DNA of 64,000 nucleotides from VYFG01 sp965221795 (lineage in GTDB: Bacteria > Pseudomonadota > Gammaproteobacteria > Arenicellales > Poriferihabitantaceae). A program made the position numbers and the translations under genes. How positions within the stretch are numbered: position 1 is the first letter of the stretch; the number at the start of each line of letters is the position of its first letter. This document shows, in pieces, positions 43,740 to 53,131 of this stretch. The notes beneath the pieces were generated by a model. It made no database searches. It was not told the origin of the DNA and saw only the letters and a list, made by a program, of their open reading frames with translations. The stretch covers positions 2,604,001 to 2,668,000 of the forward strand of contig OZ244914.1 of the NCBI GenBank assembly GCA_965221795.1. The letters run 5' to 3'.

Positions 43740-45329
43740 TCAATCCCCGAATACATCTTCCCGAAGTTCATCAAAAACGGCTTGTGTTTCACGGAGGGCT
43801 GGCACCAAGAATTGAAACGCGAATTCTTCTCGGGTATTGCCAAGGTTTAGTATTTTCGTCTTCTGTCGGATGGTTTCAAACAGACATCTTGAGGCATCCT
43901 TCATGTTGGCTGGCCCCGATTGGCTTTCCACAATTTGTTTCTGGACATCAAGGATTTCAGCAATGATCATGTTATTGCATTCGTTCGATGTAAGAAACGT
44001 GCATATAACCTCAGGAGCATATAGATATTCCTCCAGTTCCCTCCGTCGCAAAATACGAATTCCCTCAGTAATCCTTTGGCTTCTTTCGCTATCACTCATA
44101 TCATCCCGATCGATCAATCTGACCCTCTCCGTTCCCTCTGCTATGGCCTCCAGGATTTCAATCAAGTGCTGGGATTGGATCACTTCGCCAGCACCACCAC
44201 GTGATATGAACAGTGTCTCTGGAGACTCTTCAGCAAACAACAAGTTGTAGCACTTGGCGTCGAAACCATTAACATGCTTGTCGGCACTCCCTTCGCAGAT
44301 CACGATGCGCTGAGGAGTCACCAAGGACGCCAGGTCGTCAAGTGCAATCTTGTAAAAGTTCGCCCAGAACGCGCGATTTGGATTACTTGGCTTAATCTTG
44401 ACAGAGGTATCGAAATTTTGGTTAGAAAAATCCAGAAATGCGACTGCACCGGAATTCTCCTGTTGTATCCGATAAGCTTCCCTCACAATACCAATCGAGT
44501 GAGTAGCGATCCATAATTGGGCGGTATTCGGAAGCAGGTTGAGAAGAGCGCTGATTAGTTGCCCTTGAAGACCAGTCGCCACATGCAGTTCGGGTTCATC
44601 AATGCAATATACTACATCCCCAAATTCTCGACGTTTCACGAAAACATCAAGAAGGAGATCGAAAGCCGCCTTCTCACCGCCCGATAAGTTCTTGTAGTGA
44701 AAATCGCTTATGCTTCCCTTCGAAAACCGAAATGAACCGGATCTCATTGCTCCAAAATCCTGTAACAGTAGCTCAGGGTCTGAAAAGAGCTTGCGCATCG
44801 CTTCATGCAAATCTCCCAGAGCATGTTGGCGATAATCTCCGATTGTACGGTCAGCCGGAGCGTTATGGAACAGATCCTGTACCCCCTTCCATGCTACTCG
44901 CGCATAATTCTCGGAAACGGCAGAATCAATGTCTATGATCCGAGCAAGTCTTGGTCCCTCATCGTCTTGTCTTGATGCCTGTAATTGCTCAATCCGAAAA
45001 TCGGCCTCGTTGCGATACGCTGACCGCACTTGGAACGCCGCCTTGAGATCGATAGCACCAACATCGTGAAATTCAATATCTACTCGCTGGGAAACTTCAT
45101 GAAGGTGGCGAACTCGTGTCACTTTTTCGTAATACTGCTCCGTACTGCCAGAAAGCTGATAGTTGGCAATTTCTGCCCTTGCCTTCAAAATAAAGGAATC
45201 GAACACCGAGGACTTCCCGGAGCCATTCGGGCCAACAAGAACAACCAGCCTGGCGCTTTCGGGTATTTCCGTGACGGAGAGCTCGGTGAAGCGCTTGTAG
45301 TCCCTCAAGCATATGCTTTTGACTCGCAT
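43740..45329 (-). CDS. AAA (ABC-type) ATPase fused to a TOPRIM/DUF4435-like domain (OLD/PARIS-like)
   Basis: This 529-residue protein starts MRVKSICLRDYKRFTELSVT. Walker A is VLVGPNGSGKSSVFDSF (GPNGSGKS at 33-40), the ABC signature FHYKNLSGGEKAAFDLL, Walker B VVYCIDEPELHVATGLQGQL, and the switch His lies in IATHSIG. From about residue 330 a TOPRIM-like domain follows: IVICEGSADKHVNGFDAK (acidic Glu), VRLIDRDDMSDSER (DxD) and RRRELEEYLYAPEVI, the last typical of DUF4435. This composition is that of OLD nucleases and of the anti-phage PARIS system (AriA ATPase plus AriB TOPRIM), here as one shorter polypeptide. It is the first gene of a two-gene unit with the AlbA_2 protein. A defence function is inferred from family and context. 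Confidence 0.8.
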   Translation of the reverse strand: MRVKSICLRDYKRFTELSVTEIPESARLVVLVGPNGSGKSSVFDSFILKARAEIANYQLSGSTEQYYEKVTRVRHLHEVSQRVDIEFHDVGAIDLKAAFQVRSAYRNEADFRIEQLQASRQDDEGPRLARIIDIDSAVSENYARVAWKGVQDLFHNAPADRTIGDYRQHALGDLHEAMRKLFSDPELLLQDFGAMRSGSFRFSKGSISDFHYKNLSGGEKAAFDLLLDVFVKRREFGDVVYCIDEPELHVATGLQGQLISALLNLLPNTAQLWIATHSIGIVREAYRIQQENSGAVAFLDFSNQNFDTSVKIKPSNPNRAFWANFYKIALDDLASLVTPQRIVICEGSADKHVNGFDAKCYNLLFAEESPETLFISRGGAGEVIQSQHLIEILEAIAEGTERVRLIDRDDMSDSERSQRITEGIRILRRRELEEYLYAPEVICTFLTSNECNNMIIAEILDVQKQIVESQSGPANMKDASRCLFETIRQKTKILNLGNTREEFAFQFLVPALRETQAVFDELREDVFGD

Positions 45330-45639
45330 CAGAAGTCCTCCGTATTTCTGGAACAGATAGCTATTTCTTGTTGCCCAATTTTGATCATAGAAACCATTCC
45401 AGGACTCGTCGGAAATTGACTTGATTCATGTCATGGTTCGTGTGCCTGCCACCTTGATTCCTTTCCATATCCCCAGACCCAGTCCAGGGCGCAACCGCAC
45501 CGCAAAAATCCGCGCTTCGAAGGTTCCTTTCGGACCTGGATGGCAACCATCTCAACATCCGGGATACTGACAGAAGCCACCGGCCAGTGCAATGGTGAAT
45601 CCGGTACCTTGGAGCCGAGCGAACGCCTTCAGGATGGAA

Positions 45640-45890
45640 CCAGTGCTTGGGCGAATCCCTCCGCCGGCATGCGAACACCAGTACTTTCCGCGGCCGGTGA
45701 TTGAGCCGGTCCTCCACCATCACCTGGCGGAAGTCGGTCCCTTTCGGGAAGTATTGGGGCACTCGGCCGTTGATAGGCTCGTTCCCAGATAAGGGTATGG
45801 GGTGGCGAGGTCGAAGCCCGCTCCCAGCGCCGCGGCAATCTGCCAGTTCCGGGCGAACTCCTTGCCATTGTTGGGAAATGCGGGTGGCTG
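45640..45890 (-). pseudogene. IS30-family transposase C-terminal fragment
   Basis: The minus strand reads FPNNGKEFARNWQIAAALGA, then DLATPYPYLGTSL and, in other frames, FPKGTDFRQV and VEDRLNHRPRKVL. This is the same C-terminal core as in the 25511 transposase. Several frameshifts make it inactive. It abuts the right-hand copy of the island-flanking direct repeat. Confidence 0.65.
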
Positions 45891-46240
45891 GCTGAATATC
45901 ATGGCAATCCTGTGAGGCTTTGGTAGAGGCTGATCGAACGGTCCCACGACATGGCCGGATAATTCAACAGTCCGATCGTCGGTTGTGACCTTTGTGTAAA
46001 GACGTTGCAACTCTTGATGTGAATTCTTATAAGAGACCCTTCACGTTACTGGTTCCCAACCGGGACTGCCATTCCCCCGTCCGGCGTCTGACCCAACCTC
46101 AGTTGGATGCTGGCCCTCCGGTCCGACCGCAACCTGTGATCATGGGTGAAGGAAGCGGTCCTCGCCCCTCGCATCTTCTCGTCCGCTGCCCCGGGGTTTC
46201 TCGCCTTCTCACCGATACTGTCCCTTCCAGAAAATCGAAA
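45871..46240. repeat. Island-flanking direct repeat, right copy
   Basis: 370 bp nearly identical to 41459-41825. Differences are a few substitutions and small indels (for example cgggtggc versus cgtggc). It overlaps the IS30 fragment at its left end by about 20 bp. Confidence 0.88.
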
Positions 46241-46269
46241 GCCCGAACCCCCGTTCCGTGAGCGCATAC

Positions 46270-46500
46270 TCTAGTCGATCCTGAAAAACCCCAAATTCAT
46301 CGGTCACGATCTGAATATGCGGGAATATATTCCCTGAAAGTATGGATTCCAATGGCCGGATCTGGACTCATGGACGCTCCCTTCCTTGCCATTTCCGATG
46401 ACCACCTGCGCCCCGGACCCTGTGCGGGTACCGAATCCCACGATTTGCGTCAACAAGCTCTGCGGTGCTGATTGAACATTGCCATCCGGGCGATCAAGAC
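46270..46500 (+). repeat. IS5-family left-end relic
   Basis: The stretch with ccccaaattcatcggt, gaatatattccctgaaagta and ctcatggacgctcc parallels 11840-11960 at the start of the IS5-family relic, but the transposase body is absent. A solo end of the same element family. Confidence 0.6.
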
Positions 46501-46638
46501 TCCAGTAGGATATCCACTTCGTATTCGTAAATACCCGCACCGGGGGACCGCTGTCATGCATGCAATGGAAGTCATCAAGCCTCTGGATCGTGTCTGCCGG
46601 CTATTCCATTGCGAATTGAGTGGAGGTATGGGGCCGGC

Positions 46639-47559
46639 TCAGTGGGGTGGTTTGGGTATAGCTTTCCCGGATATGAGCAGCCAGACCGTTTCCAGCACTC
46701 CAGCCACGCAGATGAAAATCACCCCGATCACTTGCCGCGGTCCAAAAGGCTCGCCCGCCCAGATGGCGGCCGTAATGACCCCCACACTGACTTCTGCCAT
46801 GAAGAGGATGCCCACAATCCCGGGATTCAATCGGGTCGGAGCAAACACTGTAGCGATGGCGGCAGGCACGATCACGAACAGTGCAAACGGCATCAGCCAT
46901 ATCATGGTGTGCCAGAACCGGGACCAGTCTGCTGATGGCGTAGCTCCCTGTTCGGTCGCAATCAGGGCCAGGAACAGGGTGATCAGAAAGGCCCAGGTAA
47001 CAAATCCTGCCCCATAGGCGGCTGCTTTTTCCTGTCGGTCCATGAGTAGCATCAGTGCGGCTCCAGCCCACAGGAGGCCGGACGTCAGTGACATCCAATC
47101 GCCGATATTCCGGGGCACAGGGAATGACATACCTTCGCCAAGAATGACCCACAAACCCGAGAGTCCGATGACCATCGAGATCCATCGAGCCGGAGTAATA
47201 CGATCGGCGATGAACCATCGTGCCAATAGGAAGCCCCAGATCGGCATCAGGTAGAACAGGACAATCACGTTCACGACTTCGGTATAGACAAAAGCAGAGA
47301 CATAGAGGGAGTAACCGAGACCAGTACCGAAGCAGATGAGATGAAAACGCAGACGTCCCGGGAAAATGCTTTGTCGGTGCTGCCACAACAGAGGGAGAAT
47401 AATGATCGCAGCTGCCAGGTTGAACAGGGTAGTAGCCCATAAGCCCGGGAATCCGGCATGTTCCAGTATTCGGATGGGAATCCAGTAAATGCCAAAAACC
47501 AGGCCAGCGTACACGGCTGCCAGCTTGGCAAGGGTCTGATCTTCCAGGCGGTTTAGCAT
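46639..47559 (-). CDS. DMT/EamA-family transporter
   Basis: This is a membrane protein of about 306 residues with ten predicted segments arranged as two EamA repeats (first about 12-140, second about 155-300). Recognisable parts are VFGIYWIPIRILEHAGFPGL, VVNVIVLFYLMPIWGFLLAR and EVSVGVITAAIWAGEPFGPR, with a small cytoplasmic loop between the repeats. I start it at the internal ATG (MLNRLEDQTLAKL), as the 23 residues before it are polar and variable. Members export or import small metabolites such as amino acids. Its substrate cannot be told. It stands alone between the mobile region and an esterase gene on the same strand. Confidence 0.85.
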   Translation of the reverse strand: MLNRLEDQTLAKLAAVYAGLVFGIYWIPIRILEHAGFPGLWATTLFNLAAAIIILPLLWQHRQSIFPGRLRFHLICFGTGLGYSLYVSAFVYTEVVNVIVLFYLMPIWGFLLARWFIADRITPARWISMVIGLSGLWVILGEGMSFPVPRNIGDWMSLTSGLLWAGAALMLLMDRQEKAAAYGAGFVTWAFLITLFLALIATEQGATPSADWSRFWHTMIWLMPFALFVIVPAAIATVFAPTRLNPGIVGILFMAEVSVGVITAAIWAGEPFGPRQVIGVIFICVAGVLETVWLLISGKAIPKPPH

Positions 47560-47927
47560 GGTCGAGTGGGTAGGTTGGGCTGTGGGGAATAGTCGTCTGC
47601 GTCTCAGAAGAGTTTCTTCCATCGGCATTCAGTATGCCGGAAAATGCTCTCCGTGAATTTCCTGAAGAAGGCAGGATTTGCGGACTTTTCTTCACGTCGG
47701 GAGACAAGGGCCTTGGCTCTTCTTCGGACAGGAAAAGAGGATGCAACCTCGGCCGTCAAGACATGATTGCGCTGTGGCTGTGAACTGGGCAGGCCATTCA
47801 AACGTGGAATTCTATCATTTCCCGATGAAGGGTCATCTGACCGGATTGATGCGTCAAGTCGATTGTTCCAAGGGTTGGCAAGCCCCAATCCGAACGGTCC
47901 AGTCAGGCGTTTCCGGCGGTCGTTCAA
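47560..47927. other. Intergenic region upstream of the DMT transporter
   Basis: About 370 bp between the transporter and the esterase. Overlapping open frames show no family pattern. The transporter promoter should lie here on the minus strand. Confidence 0.4.
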
Positions 47928-48869
47928 TCAGTCATTGGATTCGCTGGATGCGCCCAGTTGTCGAATGGCAAGGCAGATTTGGTGGAATTGATGACCAATG
48001 TCAGGGCTCATATGGCGGCCTCGCAGATAGCCATGAACAAGACCCTTGGCGACCGTGCAACTCGCCGAGACTCCGGCTTCCTGGAGGCGTCGGACATACT
48101 CGACCGCATCGTCACGAATCGGATCGTGCTCGGCAGCGAAGGCGGCGCAGGGCGGCAGGGTTGAAACGTCCGGTTGTGCCAGCGGATAGTAGGTGGGGTC
48201 ATGCAATTCCGGTTCGCCTGCACTGCGCAGGGTGCGGTACTCCCGGATGTCCTGTATGGTCAGGCCGGGCGCATCCGGATTTTCCCGGTAAGATGCCAAA
48301 TCGTAGAGCTCCCCGCCTAACCAGGGATAGATCAGGACCTGGCCGATTGGCTGGCACTCCTGACGATGCTGGGCCACACAGACCGCAGCGGCCAACGTAC
48401 CGCCAGCGGAATCCCCGGCCACGATGGTATGTCCCTGGTCCAATGCGAGGAAGGCATCCAATGCGTCCTGGAACGGAATAGGGTGAACATATTCCGGGGC
48501 CAGGCGGTAATCGACTGCGACGACCTGATACCCGGTGGCATCGGCAAGATCTGCGCAGATCGAATGATGACTATCCAGGTTCCCGATCACAAATCCACCC
48601 CCATGGTAATACAGCACGGTTACAGGGGAGGAAATGGAGTTTCGATAGGTTCGGATCGGAATGTCCCCATTGCGTCCCGGGATTTGATCGTCGGTGATCT
48701 CCATACCATCAGGGATCGGGGCATCGAACTCGGCGCACATCATCAGGTACCAGCGGCGGTTCTCCGCGACAGGCAGCACGCCATTACGATTCGGATAACT
48801 GGCCTCTACGACGTCCAGATAGGCGATGACTTCTGGCGGCATCGGATACTTTTTGAGGTTGTGAATCAT
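47928..48869 (-). CDS. Alpha/beta hydrolase of the hormone-sensitive-lipase family
   Basis: This is a 313-residue esterase. The oxyanion motif is YYHGGGFVIGNLDSHHSICA, followed by VVAVDYRLAPE, and the nucleophile Ser lies in GDSAGGTLAA. The later acid/His parts are EHDPIRDDAVEYV and LVHGYLRG. This HGGG/GDSAGG pair defines the HSL (bacterial family IV) group, which hydrolyses short acyl esters. There is no signal peptide, so it is cytosolic. It is not clearly part of an operon. Confidence 0.9.
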   Translation of the reverse strand: MIHNLKKYPMPPEVIAYLDVVEASYPNRNGVLPVAENRRWYLMMCAEFDAPIPDGMEITDDQIPGRNGDIPIRTYRNSISSPVTVLYYHGGGFVIGNLDSHHSICADLADATGYQVVAVDYRLAPEYVHPIPFQDALDAFLALDQGHTIVAGDSAGGTLAAAVCVAQHRQECQPIGQVLIYPWLGGELYDLASYRENPDAPGLTIQDIREYRTLRSAGEPELHDPTYYPLAQPDVSTLPPCAAFAAEHDPIRDDAVEYVRRLQEAGVSASCTVAKGLVHGYLRGRHMSPDIGHQFHQICLAIRQLGASSESND

Positions 48870-48983
48870 GCGTACGCGAGGGTCAGGATGTGATTCTCCT
48901 CCCGCTGCAGGATGGTATATGGAATATGGTCCAGCTGCACGAAAGGGTCGCGGGTAGACGCATGTCGGATTTCGAACTATGCG

Positions 48984-49667
48984 CTACCGCCATTGGATGA
49001 CCGGATAGGAAGGATTGCCCCAATCCATTTGAGGGTGTTCCATGATGATGTCAATAAATACGGGCACGAGAAACCCCAGGATCGCGGCACCATCGTGTAC
49101 CTGTTCACGGTTGACACTACTATTCCATGTCGCCCCCCCATGCATAACCTGATTGCGCAATACATAAAGGCGGTTGAACAGGAAGTAGAGAACATCAGAG
49201 GTTTTCTGATTCTGCATCGCTCGAAAACACCGTTTCCGTTCTTCTCTGAACTGAACTTCCCAGTCTTTCGCTTCCTCGATACCATGGTGATATTGCCAAA
49301 AGGGGCCGAATACGTATTTGTTGTAGAGAAACATACGAATCGGGCCGGAAAAATTCTCCCATATCGCATGGTAGATTCGATGATTCGGATCCAGGTCTTC
49401 CATCTTGCGGAAAAATTCTCTGAAGGCAGAGCGTGCAATCATAGGGGCGGTGGTGAGGTCCTGGTGATCGGCATACGCTGCATTAAAACCAATCCAAAGA
49501 AATATGAATTTCGCATCGTCATCGGTGGCCCGTTCTGCCCGCCCGATCCAACTGATAGATCGGTGTATGCGTAGCCCGACGGTTTCGGAAAACTTCCCTT
49601 CGAGAGAGATCTCTTTTTGGCTCAAGCCGTCGTAGGACAGAGGGGGCAGAGGAATGGATTTTGACAT
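48984..49667 (-). CDS. HEPN-domain protein
   Basis: This 227-residue protein starts at an internal ATG (MSKSIPLPPLSYDGLSQKE). The N-terminal region (LRIHRSISWIGRAERA, then KFIFLWIGFNAAYA) and the C-terminal YVLRNQVMHGGATW form an all-helical HEPN-type fold. The Rx4H motif (RNQVMH) that makes up the RNase active site in many HEPN toxins is present. Such proteins occur as toxins, Apea-like RNases or stand-alone defence factors. No partner MNT nucleotidyltransferase or antitoxin gene is visible next to it. The ribonuclease role is therefore inferred only from the motif. Confidence 0.65.
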   Translation of the reverse strand: MSKSIPLPPLSYDGLSQKEISLEGKFSETVGLRIHRSISWIGRAERATDDDAKFIFLWIGFNAAYADHQDLTTAPMIARSAFREFFRKMEDLDPNHRIYHAIWENFSGPIRMFLYNKYVFGPFWQYHHGIEEAKDWEVQFREERKRCFRAMQNQKTSDVLYFLFNRLYVLRNQVMHGGATWNSSVNREQVHDGAAILGFLVPVFIDIIMEHPQMDWGNPSYPVIQWR

Positions 49668-49936
49668 TTCCTGATTTCGTCGGTCTCGTTCAGTTTTTTG
49701 GCCGCACCCCGCTATCCCTCGGCTATATTGCCCGGGATTGCTGGGATCAAGGTACCCCACTCTTTATGAATCGCAGACATACTCGGCTCAAGGTGAAGTG
49801 GAGTCATTCTGCAAGGAGGCGATCGCTTGAATGCGGGTACGTAACGGTTCCCAAGGCGATAGCCTGGCCCAAAGGGGCATCTGTAATACATGCTGGCTTC
49901 CTCCGTCAGATCAGTCAGACTTTGATGAATTGCCGC

Positions 49937-51307
49937 TTACTCATCGACCCCGGAATACAGATCACGGAAACTGTGATCGATCGCCTGCTCAAAAAAATCC
50001 ACATCCTCCATCTGAATGCAAAGTGGGGGGCAGATCCGCAATACATTGCGGTAGGCCCCTGACTTGGACGCAACCAAGCCATGTTTGCGTGTGAGTTGGA
50101 ATAGTCGGTGCATCTCCTCGGTGGCGGGTTCCTGCGTGTTGTGGTCCTTGACCAGTTCCGCTGCCATCATCAGTCCACGACCGCGGACATCTCCAATCAG
50201 GTCGTATTTTTGTTGCATGCGCTTGAGCACCTGGAGCATGGCGGCACCGACTTTGCGGGCGTTCTCCACCAAGGCACATTGATCAATCACTTGCAATACT
50301 GCCCGGCCAGCCGAACAGGAAACCGGGTTGGCACCATACGTGTTGAAGTAGAACTTGTCCGCCATAGCTTCCGCGATCTCCCGCTTTGTGGCGACAGCAC
50401 CCAATGGGTAACCATTGCCAATGCCCTTGGCCATCACGATGATATCCGGTACGACATGATCGTGGCCGAAGGCCCAATAGCCTTCTCCGGTACGCCCGAA
50501 CCCGGACTGCACCTCGTCGACGATGCAGAGGCCACCGGCTGCGCGCACCCGCTCGAAAGCACCCTGCAGGTAGCCGTCCGGTAAGGGGATAATGCCACCA
50601 TACCCCTGGACCGGTTCAATGAACATGCCAGCAATCTGGCCACAGGTGCCGAAATGAATTGCTTGGTCAATGGCGTCCAGATAGGGCGCTAGCCCTGCAC
50701 CGTGGATGCCCCGATATTGATCGGGGTTGGGGACAAACTGGATCCCGCCCAGCATGGGGACCGGATGACGGAAATTGCTGATTCCAGTGATGGACTGGGC
50801 ACCGATGGTAGGCCCATGGTAGGCATTGGTCAGTGATAATATGTCAATGGATCGGGTATAGGAACGGGCCAACAGCAAGGCGAAGTCAATGGCCTCGGCA
50901 CCGGAGTTGGTGAAATGGACTACCCACTCGCAGCCTTCCGGGAATTTGGCCACCAACTCTTCCGCAAAGTGGGCGGGTACCGGATGGAAGAACATGGTGG
51001 TACAGTGCTGAATCTGTTCCGCTTGGGTTTGTACGGCTCGGGTCACGGCGGGGTTGTTGTAGCCGATACTGACACACAGGTTCTGGCTCAGGCAGTCGAG
51101 ATACTGATTACCCTGGTTATCCCAAAGATACTGGTCCTGGCCACGCTGGAAAATGAGGGGAGTCCGATAGGGGACAAACGCACGCTGGGAAGCAGCATAA
51201 AAGCGCTCCCGACGGCGCACAATCGCATCTGCATCCCACTCCACGGCTGCCTGGAAGGAAGCCGGCTCCCGGTTGATTTGTTCGGAGATTCGTGTGGCAG
51301 TTCTCAT
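49937..51307 (-). CDS. Class III aminotransferase, AGXT2-like
   Basis: This is a 456-residue PLP-dependent aminotransferase. It has YLDCLSQNLCVSIGYNNP at the N-terminus, FTNSGAEAIDFALLLAR, the IVDEVQSGFGRTGEGYWAF loop and the PLP-lysine in VMAKGIGNGYPLGAV. The overall pattern is that of alanine-glyoxylate/β-amino-acid:pyruvate aminotransferases of the AGXT2 type. Divergent transcription from the mttB-family gene (about 180 bp apart) suggests a shared control region and a role in the same amine pathway, for example moving the amino group of a demethylated amino acid. The acceptor is probably pyruvate or glyoxylate. The gene is intact. Confidence 0.88.
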   Translation of the reverse strand: MRTATRISEQINREPASFQAAVEWDADAIVRRRERFYAASQRAFVPYRTPLIFQRGQDQYLWDNQGNQYLDCLSQNLCVSIGYNNPAVTRAVQTQAEQIQHCTTMFFHPVPAHFAEELVAKFPEGCEWVVHFTNSGAEAIDFALLLARSYTRSIDILSLTNAYHGPTIGAQSITGISNFRHPVPMLGGIQFVPNPDQYRGIHGAGLAPYLDAIDQAIHFGTCGQIAGMFIEPVQGYGGIIPLPDGYLQGAFERVRAAGGLCIVDEVQSGFGRTGEGYWAFGHDHVVPDIIVMAKGIGNGYPLGAVATKREIAEAMADKFYFNTYGANPVSCSAGRAVLQVIDQCALVENARKVGAAMLQVLKRMQQKYDLIGDVRGRGLMMAAELVKDHNTQEPATEEMHRLFQLTRKHGLVASKSGAYRNVLRICPPLCIQMEDVDFFEQAIDHSFRDLYSGVDE

Positions 51308-51454
51308 GATGTCGTGGCAGTACAGTAGTTGGCTCGGAGCCGCCCATTACGCAGGTGGTACAAGGTCGGTCGTTCGGGGCAGTGCTTGGCCCGGCAGCCT
51401 GGCAGATACCAGAAATGATCCGAAAGATTCGCACCAGCCCGGGTTTATTAGTCC

Positions 51455-51460
51455 TATAAT
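51455..51460 (+). promoter_or_regulatory. Possible -10 box of the mttB-family operon
   Basis: A perfect tataat lies 30 bp before the first plausible start codon. No good -35 box is found 16-18 bp upstream, so it may need an activator. Confidence 0.35.
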
Positions 51461-51489
51461 ATCTTCAAATCATATCATTTAATCATCAG

Positions 51490-53091
51490 TTGCTTACCGT
51501 TCCGGTGTCTGCAAGCTCCCCTCAACCGTCAGATGTGCCTGCCCTTTCCCCAAGGAGAGGCCGGGAGGGTGTGGGCCGGAGAGCCGGGAGGCGGCAGCGC
51601 ATCGCACGGCAGGGAGCCGGTACCGAGCGGAATCCGTATATCCATCGTCGCGTTGCGACGTATGACATCCTCTCCGAAGAAGGGCTTTGCCTGATTGAAC
51701 AGAATGCCGATGCCATTCTCCGCGATGTGGGCATTGAGGTGCGTGGAGATGCCATAGCTTTGCAGTTGTATCATGAGGCCGGGGCCGATGTGAAAGGAAA
51801 CCGGGTCCGTTTCGACCCGGGATTTTGCCGGCAGTTGCTTGCGGAGTCGGCACCTCGGGTCTTTACCCAACATGCCCGGAATCCATCCAACAATGTAGTA
51901 ATCGGAGGAGATCACACGGTACTGGCTCCTTCCTGGGGACCGCCATTCGTACAGGATCTGGATCGGGGTCGACGCTATGCCACGCTGGAGAATTTTCACG
52001 AATTGGTCAAGATTCACCAGACGATTCCATGGTTGCACCATTCCGGGGGGGTTGTTTGCGAGCCGGTGGACATTGCTCCGAACAAGCGCCATCTGGACAT
52101 GATATTGGCCCATTTTCGATATTCCGACCGGGCTTGTTTCGGTGCCCTGATTGGAGAAGAGAGAGCTCAGGATTCGATTGATCTGGCGAAGCTGGTCTTT
52201 GGCGATGCATTCGTCGAGCAGCACTGTGTGCTCTATTCAGTGGCCAATACCAATGCGCCTCTGGTCTTGGATTCCTCCATGTCCGGAGCGCTGCGGACCT
52301 ATGCAGCCCACAACCAGGCAGTGGCCTGTACCCCTTGGACATTGGCCGGTGCCATGAGTCCTTGTACGGTTGCAGGTACTCTGGCGCAGGTGCTGGCAGA
52401 AGCACAGGCAGTTTGTGTCCTGACCCAACTGGTGCGGCCGGGGTCTCCGTGCCTGATGGGCAGCTTCGCGACGGCAATTTCGATGCAATCGGGGGCACCC
52501 ACATTCGGTACCCCGGAAGCCGCCAAGCTGGTGCTGGCCTCTGGACAGCTTGCCCGTCGTCTGGGCCTGCCCCTGCATACGGTGGGATCCCTGTCGGCTT
52601 CCAAGCTGCCCGATGCCCAAGCAGAGCAGGAAGCGGTGATGGGTCTGATCATGGCCATACTGGCTGGTGCCAATTTTGTGAACCATGCTACCGGGTGGCT
52701 GGAAGGTGGATTGGTGACCGGTTACGAAAAGACCATGCTGGATGCGGATCTTTGCGGGAAATTGATTGATTTTTGCCAAGGGGTTGATCTGTCCGACGAA
52801 TCCCAGGCCATGGAAGCGATTTGCCATACCGGGCCGGGTGCACATTTCCTGTCAAGCCCGCATACCCTGCGAAACTTTGATACGGCGTTCTATCGCTCCA
52901 GCGTGGCGGATAACAACGCTTTTGAGCAATGGCAGCTGGAAGGATCTGAAGATGCCGCAATACGGGCCAACCGGTTGTGGAAACAAGCCCTTGAGGGGTA
53001 TCAGGAACCGGCATTGGATGCCGCGACCCTGGAAGCACTCGAAGCATTTGTGACCCGGCGTAAGTCCACAATGTCAGACCGGTGGCATTGA
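51490..53091 (+). CDS. MttB-family methyltransferase without pyrrolysine (trimethylamine/glycine betaine-type)
   Basis: This protein of about 533 residues has the TIM-barrel pattern of the MttB superfamily: NADAILRDVGIEVRGD, VLAPSWGPPFVQDLDRGRRY, WLHHSGGVVCEPVDIAPN, AGAMSPCTVAGTLAQVLAEA and ATGWLEGGLVTGYEKTMLDA. No in-frame UAG interrupts it, so it is a non-pyrrolysine member. The best-known such enzymes demethylate glycine betaine or related quaternary amines. The start is uncertain (TTG 51490, or a nearby GTG) because the first 50 residues are low-complexity and basic. It is followed by two FAD/GcvT dehydrogenases on the same strand, which supports stepwise demethylation of a betaine. No corrinoid protein gene is seen nearby. 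Confidence 0.87.
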   Translation: MLTVPVSASSPQPSDVPALSPRRGREGVGRRAGRRQRIARQGAGTERNPYIHRRVATYDILSEEGLCLIEQNADAILRDVGIEVRGDAIALQLYHEAGADVKGNRVRFDPGFCRQLLAESAPRVFTQHARNPSNNVVIGGDHTVLAPSWGPPFVQDLDRGRRYATLENFHELVKIHQTIPWLHHSGGVVCEPVDIAPNKRHLDMILAHFRYSDRACFGALIGEERAQDSIDLAKLVFGDAFVEQHCVLYSVANTNAPLVLDSSMSGALRTYAAHNQAVACTPWTLAGAMSPCTVAGTLAQVLAEAQAVCVLTQLVRPGSPCLMGSFATAISMQSGAPTFGTPEAAKLVLASGQLARRLGLPLHTVGSLSASKLPDAQAEQEAVMGLIMAILAGANFVNHATGWLEGGLVTGYEKTMLDADLCGKLIDFCQGVDLSDESQAMEAICHTGPGAHFLSSPHTLRNFDTAFYRSSVADNNAFEQWQLEGSEDAAIRANRLWKQALEGYQEPALDAATLEALEAFVTRRKSTMSDRWH

Positions 53092-53131
53092 CCCTTTTGA
53101 TCAGAGCTACGCCTTTCCTGTCAAAAGGGAG

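Noticed and set aside
51490..53091. Pyrrolysine-containing trimethylamine methyltransferase
   Set aside because: The frame has no internal UAG codon, and no pyl genes are visible; it is the non-pyrrolysine branch.
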